Both the position numbers and the translations under genes were made by a program. From Hydractinia symbiolongicarpus (Eukaryota; Cnidaria; Hydrozoa; Anthoathecata; Hydractiniidae), in NCBI RefSeq assembly GCF_029227915.1, contig NC_079875.1:11777001-11841000 (forward strand): a DNA stretch of 64,000 nucleotides, given 5' to 3'. Positions 45,946 through 53,690 of the stretch are shown here, one piece after another (position 1 is the stretch's first letter; every line of letters starts with the position of its first letter). The notes under the pieces are model-generated. The model had not been told where the DNA came from. It searched no databases and was given only the letters and a program-made list of their open reading frames with translations.

Positions 45946-48923
45946 ATGGACTACAAGTTTTTGCTTTGCTTTGTCTTCGTGATAGGTGTGGTGTTTGCAG
46001 GTGAGTAACCTCCCTCTTCCCCTCCTCCCCCCCCCCCCTTGGTTGAGCGAGAGTTATGTCATTTGAAAATATGGACTTTTTTAACTTTTTGTCTTTTATT
46101 CGCTTTTGTTTGTAAAAAGTATCGAAAAAATTAAATTACTCTGCTGATGCTAGCCGGATTTATAAACGAATAAACTAACCCAACCTCGTCCTAAGGATCT
46201 TTGTCTCTCATCAGCTTATCAATGGGCTTGACGAAAAAGTTTGTCTAGCTGCCCGATACGTAAAAAGAGACAATATGTCCTGGGATTAAGGTGAAAACCG
46301 ACCATCCCAGATTAGACATTACCAGCTAATCCTAAAAAACAAGTTTATCGAGTTTAAAGATGTGGATCTACTAAAAGGGAGTGACAAAAATCTTTGCAAC
46401 AACTTTTTTTACGCAAAAACCAAAAAGGCGGCATAGCTAATCCACTTACACCCTTAAAGGTGGACTCTGTTGACAATAGCTAACTATATGTTTAATATTT
46501 TAATTTAGACGCAGATTACAATCCCAGTTACCAGGGAATAAATAATAACCCAGGTGAGCCTGATTGTAATAACTAATCTAAATTTAAAAAGAGAGAGGAA
46601 TGTTATTATTTTGTCTTGTAGACAAATAAATTGCAATTTACGAGATTGCGATACACGAAATAGCGATACATGAAATAGCGATACTAGTAAAAGTAGCCGT
46701 TTTTTGTCTGCAATCAACACAGAGCACTGTATTGAAAAAAAAAGATTTATTTATATACAGGTATTACATTAAAAGAATTCGTCGACTTTTAGTTCTGCTT
46801 AAACTTTTAGGACCAAACTACAATCGCGATTATCCGGGATACAAAATACCGGAGTATGCAGGTAAATTTTTTAAAACATTTTCTAGATTTATCTTTTCCC
46901 CTTTCTCTGTGTTTGTATGAATGTTTTTGTCGTTAATTAGAGGGGCCGCTGTGAGAATCCTTTTTTTAGACGCAGATCAGGAGGCGGTTATTGCGCAGTG
47001 TTAAAAACATATTTTCTTGCTATAAACTTTTAGTTTTTATTAAACTTTTAGGACCAAACTTCAATCGCGATCAGGGATACAAAATGGCGGATTATGCAGG
47101 TAATTTTTTTGGTAATACTTATTAAGATACAGTATTCTCTCCAATTAACGAGCACTCTAAAAGACGGACATCTCTGATTAGCGTACACTTTGGTCATACA
47201 CCGCCCGTTTTCTAGTTAAAGTTTAATAAAAAAACTTTCCAAAAACCGGATACTTAATTAGCGGATACTCTAATTAGCGGACAATATTTTTTGCACCAAA
47301 CAGCAAATATGGCTTTTTGTCTCTCCAATTAGCGGACAGGCCAAAAAAATCAATAGCGAGCAAAGAAAAATAGACAAAAATAAATAGCTTTTCTAACATT
47401 TATTTCAAACATTTTACAACTTTTGTGTCCAGCTTGCTTTTAATCTCATCAATTTTTTTTATCAACAACTTTATAGGGTTAAAGACTTTTAAAAATAAAG
47501 TTTTTAATCATTTATCCATCATTTTTTAAAATTAGTTAAAAAGGACTCTAAAGATCTGTAAAGATTGAAAGTTGATTCGTTATCATTATGTTAATATTAT
47601 ATTATTATTTGTTATTTTTCTTTTGTGATACAAAATCGGCTGTATTTTCTGATTTGCGGTTTAAAATGTAAAACTTTCCAAAAGGCGGACGCTTTAAATT
47701 CGCGGACACTTTGGAGAGTATGCTGTATATATATACGCTGTGTTCAGAAGAACCAACAAACTTGGCCTCTCTAAAGCAACAAAGGTTAGAAAAAAAGGTT
47801 TTTGAGATTAAAAGTTTTAATTATCTAAATTCAATACAACTTATCTATTATAAAATATCTGATTGTGATAACTAAAATAACAGAAGTTGGGAATTTAGCT
47901 TTACTTTGTCCATTATATTTTTAAAGCATAAATTGAAGGGAAGAAATTTATTTTGATACCAACATTAAATTAAAATTAATTTTAAAAAAAATTAAATTGA
48001 TATTTTAGGAAATCAACCTGGTCAACGCTTTAACGAGTTCGACACTGATGACGAAGCAGGTAACGTCAATATAAAATTTTTACAACCTCGGTCCCAGGGC
48101 TGATCCTGGGATCGAGGTTGAAAATAATCAATTGTGGAAAATTTCTCATGCTCATAATAATGTCGTTCGGCATGCTATAAACATTTCATTCTTTTAACTT
48201 TGATAACTAAAATTCTAGTGCCCAGGGTTTGTTACCAAATGTCACAGCAGCTAGCGCTTACTTGACGGCTAACAAGTTAGTTTTTAGTTCTTCGCCACCG
48301 GCGTTGATGTCAAAAAGGCAAGAACACCATGGCAAAAAGGTTTGGAAATTACTATTATATAACTCCTCAGCACATTATATTTTGTTTATGCAGAATTGAA
48401 TTTGGCGGATTATGCACGTGATCCTCGACCAAGACCTGGCTGTAAGTTTATGAAATTTTTAATATACAATTTTTGATTTTTACCCACGTCTTAAATAGAA
48501 TCACCGTATTCCTTTTTTTAACGCCACTTTTTAAGCGCCCCCTTTAATAACTACGCCTTATATTTAAATAAGCGCCCGGGCGGATAAAAGAATTAAAGAT
48601 TTCTGTATAAAGTTTTCAATGCAAATGTTGCAATATAAAATTATAATTACAAAGTATTGTTTTTACACCTGTTACAAACGACCTTATAGTAATCGCCCCG
48701 GAAATTTCGAAATACAAAGCACCCGTGCAACCTCGTTCCCAGGGCATTTTGCCTTGTTAATAAGTTGATAGCGGCAACTCCATAATAACGGCTCAGGGGC
48801 AACTAGACCCTGGGGACGAGGTTGGCGCCCGTGCGGATAGGGAATTCTTTTAAAATACGATTTCTTCCTACTTTAGTTTTGCGTCGTCGAGAACCAGGAC
48901 GAAGAAGATTTGGGAAGAAGTAA
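45946..48923 (+). CDS. Small secreted precursor with basic, amidation-type C terminus; family not recognised
   Basis: Seven coding exons: 45946-46000, 46509-46553, 46811-46861, 47052-47099, 48009-48059, 48394-48441, 48877-48923. Every intron is phase 1 with a good GT and AG; the total is 345 nt, 114 residues. Residues 1-18 (MDYKFLLCFVFVIGVVFA) are a signal peptide. Next comes an acidic, Tyr/Asn/Pro-rich pro-region made of exon-sized modules: GPNYNRDYPGYKIPEYA and GPNFNRDQGYKMADYA are clearly duplicates, then a module with FNEFDTDDEA, then LNLADYARDPRPRPG. The last exon is strongly basic and ends EPGRRRFGKK. Acidic pro-part plus basic tail, with Gly-Lys-Lys at the end, is the layout of amidated peptide hormones or cationic antimicrobial peptides (cnidarian RFamide or arminin precursors, for example). 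No cysteines follow the signal peptide. Function is inference. Confidence 0.75.
46181..46293. mobile_element. CAACCTCG-type MITE, degenerate (intron 1 of the precursor gene)
   Basis: Left end CAACCTCGTCCTAAGGATC with TTTGTCTCTCATC nearby, as in the 43982 copy. The right end GTCCTGGGATTAAGGTG is worn. No clear flanking duplication. Confidence 0.5.
47130..47725. mobile_element. pogo/Tigger-like MITE in intron 4 of the precursor gene
   Basis: TA/CAGTATTCTCTCCAATTAA at the left (from 47130) mirrors ACACTTTGGAGAGTATGCTG/TA at the right (to 47725). Both ends are flanked by TA. Internal phrases such as CTCTAATTAGCGGACA repeat. There is no transposase frame. CAGT termini and TA target sites suit the pogo/Tigger group. 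Confidence 0.65.
48083..48120. mobile_element. Minimal CAACCTCG-type MITE (two TIRs only)
   Basis: 38 bp, almost only the two terminal repeats: CAACCTCGGTCCCAGGGC against CCTGGGATCGAGGTTG. It lies 24 bp after the donor of exon 5 of the precursor gene and would form a hairpin in the pre-mRNA. Confidence 0.65.
48728..48824. mobile_element. CAACCTCG-type MITE with 9-bp target-site duplication
   Basis: Termini CAACCTCGTTCCCAGGGC and GACCCTGGGGACGAGGTTG. It is flanked by GCACCCGTG (48719-48727) and GCGCCCGTG (48825-48833), an 8/9 match. It sits inside another repeat (GCGCC-rich, about 48520-48850). Confidence 0.75.
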
Positions 48924-49114
48924 AGAGGGACATGGCAATTGCACTTCGTTTTTTAATGCACCCTCCATGGTAGATGCTTTTTAAGTGCACCATCTTTGTT
49001 GATAATATACACTGTAATTTGGAATTGTAGAAACTTATTTTCACAAAATATATGTTGACTGGAACGTGTTTAACTCTTTAAAACCTAATAACACTCGTTA
49101 TTTTAAGTACATTC

Positions 49115-49194
49115 TAGCCTCGTATCTAGGGACTGTAGATTTTTCGGGTTTCGTACAAATGTAAAAACCACAAGAAGCTCTGGGAACGAGGTTG
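49115..49194. mobile_element. CAACCTCG-type MITE copy
   Basis: Left end AGCCTCGTATCTAGGGAC, right end GCTCTGGGAACGAGGTTG, 80 bp. Flanking duplication not evident. Confidence 0.5.
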
Positions 49195-49514
49195 AGCGGC
49201 GCATTCCGGGGTTAATATGCTAAGCGGGAAATAGTCTCATTCCCTAACCAAAACAAACATAATAATCTATGCTCATTAGTTAATTTTAATTCGGTGTTTT
49301 GCTCTGAGAGATCATTTTTAACTTATTGGTGGATTCAAATGTGGGATTTTCTCTAACACATTAAGCCTATGTATGAGACATCTCTCAACACATCTCTATT
49401 TTCCCTTTTGCCGCTTGTGAAAAACTTGCAAGACGCGAATCAAACCTTTCCATAATTAACACCTCTCTTAACGTTCGACTATCATCCTTCTAAAGATTGG
49501 GTTGCACTGTGGTT

Positions 49515-49855
49515 TATTCTTTAGTCGCAGTGGTATTTCTTAATTTGTTGTGGTCTTTTCATGTTTCAGTTGCTGCCGTCTCTATTTTATCATGCGCTTT
49601 ATTCTGCCGTAGCATATCTTGTTTTCCCGTGCTCTCCTTTGTTTTTCCTTTCTCTTCTTTGTTAGTTGTGTTCTATTTTTGTCATGTTCCTCTTTGTTTC
49701 GTCGTCCCTTCTTTGTTTTACTGTGTTTTTCCTTGCTTTGCCATGGTCTTCTTTCTTTCGTGTTTGTTTTGTGGTGTACATCTTTATTTTGCCATTGTCA
49801 TTTTTGTTTTTTATGATCTTTTTTGTTTCACCGTGGCTTTCTTTGTACTGGCCAA
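49515..49855. repeat. Degenerate C/T-rich minisatellite, about 24-bp unit
   Basis: A run of roughly a dozen worn repeats based on CTTTGTTTTGCCGTGGTCTT. It keeps a 120-codon frame open on the plus strand (49497-49859) that encodes only Phe/Val/Leu/Cys-rich sequence. This is a repeat artefact, not a membrane protein gene. Confidence 0.6.
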
Positions 49856-49885
49856 ATAGAAATACGTGGAAGTTTTTCACATAGC

Positions 49886-50058
49886 CAACCTTGTCCCCAA
49901 GCCTCTTCTGCGCATGCCCCCTCGCCCCACACCCCATTTAGAACCTATAGTCGCGCTCTGCATAGTATTACAAATGACGATATTATAATATAAGATATAA
50001 TGACGGGACGACTCCATAAGAAAAGTATACGCGTTGAAGAGCCATGGGGACAAGGTTG
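49886..50058. mobile_element. CAACCTCG-type MITE with 9-bp target-site duplication
   Basis: Left end CAACCTTGTCCCCAAGCC, right end CATGGGGACAAGGTTG. It is flanked by TCACATAGC (49877-49885) and ACACATAGC (50059-50067), an 8/9 match. Confidence 0.75.
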
Positions 50059-50105
50059 ACACATAGCTGCAAGTTTTAAATTTTATATAATTTTTTAACT
50101 AATTG

Positions 50106-50153
50106 CAACCTCTTTCTCAGGACCCTCAGGATACGTCCCAAAAGACAAGGTTG
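50106..50153. mobile_element. Short CAACCTCG-type MITE copy
   Basis: CAACCTCTTTCTCAGGACC at the left and ..GACAAGGTTG at the right, 48 bp. Its TTTCTCAG/GACC looks like a splice acceptor but belongs to the element. Confidence 0.45.
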
Positions 50154-50439
50154 TATAATTGCTTGTTTGTTTTTCTTTTCAATATTATTTCCACATTATA
50201 AATATCACCCTTTCTTATTTTCGTAATTTTAGCAAGCTCTTTTCCGATTTTTATGGTTCTCGTGGCAATCATCTTAAGATATTTTTACCAGATTAAGACG
50301 CCATTTCTAACCTTTATTTTATTGACGTCAAATATTAATGACGTCAAATTGAGCCACTGCCGTTAAATATAAGTGACATAGAATGTGATTTCAGTCTACA
50401 CATATCTACATACATCTTGCATTAGTGCTAGACCTGTTA

Positions 50440-51418
50440 GCGGTGAGTTGCTAATAATGGAAAGTTTAAACGTTCGTGTATTGTTGATGAAGCAAGGATG
50501 GAAGCTGAACAATCGAGAGAATGTATCTTGCTTAAAAGAGAAGTGAAATCGTTGAAGCAACGTATTCGTTCGTTAGAAACTAATCACCCTGTTGACAAAG
50601 TTTCTGAAAAAGCTTACAGATCAGAGAAGATGAAAAATAAGAACCTGGAAACTAAGGTGGTTGATTTACAAATGGAAAAAGCTGTTGCTGATGATAGATA
50701 CAAGCTTCTCGAAAGAGCTACAAACGTTTTAATTAACTCAGATAAAGAATGCGAAAAACAGCGTAAAAAACAAATCATGCAGTGGAAAAGATTTACGAGC
50801 AAGCTTACAAGTCAGAGAAGATGAAAAATAAAGGACTAGAAACGAAGTTGATTGATTTACAAATGGAAATCGCTGACGTCAAAGAAAAACAAAAACTTCG
50901 AGAAATTTCTACAACAGTTTTGAGTTTCACGAGAACTGGCAGCAGGGTGAGAAAGAAAAGAACTTGCTTCTGACTCAACTGGATGAATTGAAAACATTTT
51001 GTGCTTCGGTGGAAAAGAAAAGGTAGGTTAAACATCAACTTCGTTAAAATTCTATTCTAATTAACCAGGGGATATAACAATTCTAGAAGATTTGGGAACG
51101 AGTTGTGAAGTCTAAATGCAAAATGCAACACTACTGTTTCAGTTAATTAAAACGTTTCATTCTTATTTTTATAGATTTAACAAAATAATTCAACCCACAA
51201 TCGCGACTGAAGTCACAAATAATGTAAACAAACTACCTCCAATTGGCTTTTTACCAACACCACCCAAAGTAGCCAAACACAATCGGTGCCGGCATTATAA
51301 ACCGCAGAAAATGCAACCTAATACAACTCCAACTAACATCACTTTACTTCGATTGAGTCGAAAAAAGATGCAAGCGCCGTCAATATTTCATCGTACGCCA
51401 ACATTTGAGCTATCCTGA
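50440..51418 (+). pseudogene. Coiled-coil protein gene with broken frame
   Basis: The first frame (ATG 50498 to 50824) encodes a Lys/Glu-rich coiled coil: LKREVKSLKQRIRSLETNH, then AYRSEKMKNKNLETKVVDLQ. A second copy of the same block (AYKSEKMKNKGLETKLIDLQ) follows in another frame (about 50773-50950). The shift between copies is 191 bp, so this is a tandem duplication that breaks the frame. A third frame then gives GEKEKNLLLTQLDELKTFCA up to a good donor (51022/51023). The last exon (51175-51418) reads FNKIIQPT and NKLPPIGFLPTPPKVAKH and ends in a stop. Splice sites and coding character suggest a real gene in origin. I do not recognise the family; it is either a pseudogene or contains sequence errors. 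Confidence 0.45.
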
Positions 51419-51838
51419 CGTGCTCTAGATACCATCAAACAGGCCTGGCTGGGTTTACCCAGTTAGGAAAATATCTTTTTTGTGTAATATGATTTCCATT
51501 TAACATAAAAAGGTTTTCTCCTAACGAAGGTTACCGTATTGGTTTTTGAACATGTGGAAGAAACAAGAATCTGCATTCCTTAGATAACACCAGCTCATTC
51601 CACGACACGCATGACAGAAGAAGTATTTTTGTTTTGTTAGGCGTTTTCGTTTCAACAAATAGATACACAACCCTTTAAGAATTGCCTTGTCATCGAACTT
51701 CTGTTTTGATTAAATAGACAGACGAGTACCTGGGATGGGGTTGGTCTGGTTGCAGTATCCATGTCTGTTTTGAGCAAAATACACAAAATGACAATCAAAC
51801 GTTTTACATTGCTTTTATGGATTTCTTTAAAAAACTTA

Positions 51839-51901
51839 ACCTCCTCCCCAGAAAGCCTTTTTGACATCGAGTCCGGCAGAGGCTTTGGGGACGAGGATGT
51901 C
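51839..51901. mobile_element. CAACCTCG-type MITE copy (partial)
   Basis: AACCTCCTCCCCAGAAAGCC at the left and GGCTTTGGGGACGAGGATG at the right form an imperfect inverted repeat. Confidence 0.45.
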
Positions 51902-52004
51902 AAGCCGTCGGATAATTTTCTCTTAATAATTCGAACTTTCTTTAATTCTTTGGAAAAATATTTACCCAGATTTAAATATTAGAGAACCTTTAAACACATT
52001 TCGC

Positions 52005-52297
52005 CAGCCTCGATCCCAGGGCTTTATTTCTCTTTTGATATCGGGACGGTTGTTCTGGTATAAAAGGAGATTTATTTTGTTATGTAAGAAAAGTACGATG
52101 CCACCCTCGCCCCAGGGTTTTTGCCTTTTTGATACGAGATCTTTCTCATCTCTCATATTAAAAAAGGAAAAAAAACTAGGGATAAGGGGAAAGTACGTTG
52201 CAACTAAGCAAAACTCAGGCCTATTTTGTTTAACTGTATTCCAAACCTCATTTCAGTGCCGGTGTAAAAAACTAAATAAGCCCAGGAGACGAGGTTG
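52005..52297. mobile_element. CAACCTCG-type MITE, possibly nested
   Basis: Left end CAGCCTCGATCCCAGGGC, right end AGCCCAGGAGACGAGGTTG. Inside, at about 52100, CACCCTCGCCCCAGGGTTTT looks like the end of a further copy, so one element may have inserted into another. Confidence 0.5.
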
Positions 52298-52498
52298 CTG
52301 TATTGAAATACATAGAAAAATGTGGAATTAACATTTGCACTGCAGTATTGAAACAATTATTCTAGTTTAGTTATCTTCCTAGGAATTTTATTTTTGTGAT
52401 TTTTCAAGAGTTTTAATATCAACATTTTGGATTTCGGAATACACTAGTAGATAAGAAATCGCATTTTTCGTTCCGCAGGAAACAGGAGAAACGATTTA

Positions 52499-52708
52499 AC
52501 CAATGCACTCCCCCGTAAATCAATGCACTCCCCCGTAAACCAATACACTCCCCCGTAAATTAACATATTCCCAATGCACTCCCCGTAAACCAATACACTC
52601 CTCCGTAAACCAATACACTCCTCCGTAAACCAATACACTCCTCCGTAAACCAATACACTCTTCCGTAAACCAAACACTCTTCCGTAAACCAAACACTCCT
52701 CCGTAAAC
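52499..52708. repeat. Minisatellite, 20-bp unit, about ten copies
   Basis: Unit CCAATACACTCCTCCGTAAA. Ten copies are recognisable, with an 11-bp interruption after the third (TTAACATATTC). Units 1-4 have a CCCC core, 5-10 a CCTCC or CTTCC core, so two subtypes have spread separately. The minus strand stays open in two frames because of the repeat; no gene is implied. Confidence 0.85.
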
Positions 52709-53690
52709 AGAATAATGTGAAAAAGATAAAGTGATGGACACAAAACTATTTCATCTTAACATTTTTTTTTGATCTTTATCTTTCATAATTTATTACTATC
52801 ACTAATCAACTAAATTAATTAAAAATAACAATTATTAACCTCGTTATAAATATTTATCAAGTATGTGCAAATTAAAAATAATAACAGTACACCCCTTGGG
52901 CGTTGATCTGAAAGTCTGAAATTTGGGCGTTATCTTGAGAGGGATGATAGCATTCACAATCTAGGTGCCAGATAAAGTAATTTAGAACAATATGGATTGC
53001 AAATTTTTCTTTTATAAAAAGATGCTTCAAAAGAATATCTGACTAGGATTTTAGATTAAAAAAGATTGGTCTGTTGGTAAGAACAATAAAGAAATAAGAA
53101 TAATGACCAAACTGGTTGTAATTTCGAGCGCGCATATGATTATTACAGGATTTGTACGCTTTAAAAGTTGTAACAGTGATACCTTTATAACTGACACTGA
53201 TATAAATTTTGAGACTTACAAAAAGTTACATGAATATTACAGTAGTGCGTATAAACAATGATCTTACGTAGTGAATTAATTTAAATAAATATATGTATAA
53301 ATAAAACATGATTATTTCAAAGATTTTGTAAAAAACAATATTATGTTTGTAACAATTTAAATATTAAAAAATTTATAAAGATTAGGTGAAATAAGAAAAA
53401 TTCCCCATATTAACAACAGCAAGAACAAAAAAATTAGATCCTTTATTTATTCTATAGTGCGCACCAACTTACCTTATCACTTTCAGCAAGGAGTCTAGAT
53501 CTTAACACAAAAGCCAATAAACTTTCAGTAACAAATTCCAGGTATTTTTTTATACATTCACCAGTAATCTCTCTAAAATTACCGCTAAAATCCTCCCATT
53601 GCTTAATTAACTGTATTATTTATCCCCTTATTTAATAAATCATAAACAATAAGAGCATTTCTCCAGTTTATATGCCAATATCGGCTACAG
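52709..53690. other. Non-coding interval downstream of the STRA6-like gene
   Basis: No gene seen. On the minus strand, AATAAA signals at 53442-53447 and 53446-53451 lie about 245 nt after the STRA6-like stop and probably end its mRNA. Confidence 0.5.

Noticed and set aside
48394-48441. DPRPRPG read as an RPRP-amide peptide like hydrozoan maturation-inducing hormones
   Set aside because: The Gly is followed by Phe-Leu rather than a basic pair in the spliced reading, so the usual amidation context is missing.
49497-49859. 120-codon hydrophobic reading frame that looks like a membrane protein
   Set aside because: It is created by a C/T-rich 24-bp tandem repeat; two other frames stay open across the same repeat as well.
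50125-50162. Possible alternative last exon (GPSGYVPKDKVV and stop) for the secreted precursor, in the right phase
   Set aside because: The acceptor and coding bases lie inside a short CAACCTCG-type MITE copy, so the match is explained by the element.
52499-52708. Regular repeats resembling a CRISPR array
   Set aside because: Units are directly adjacent with no unique spacers, and the genome is eukaryotic; it is a minisatellite.
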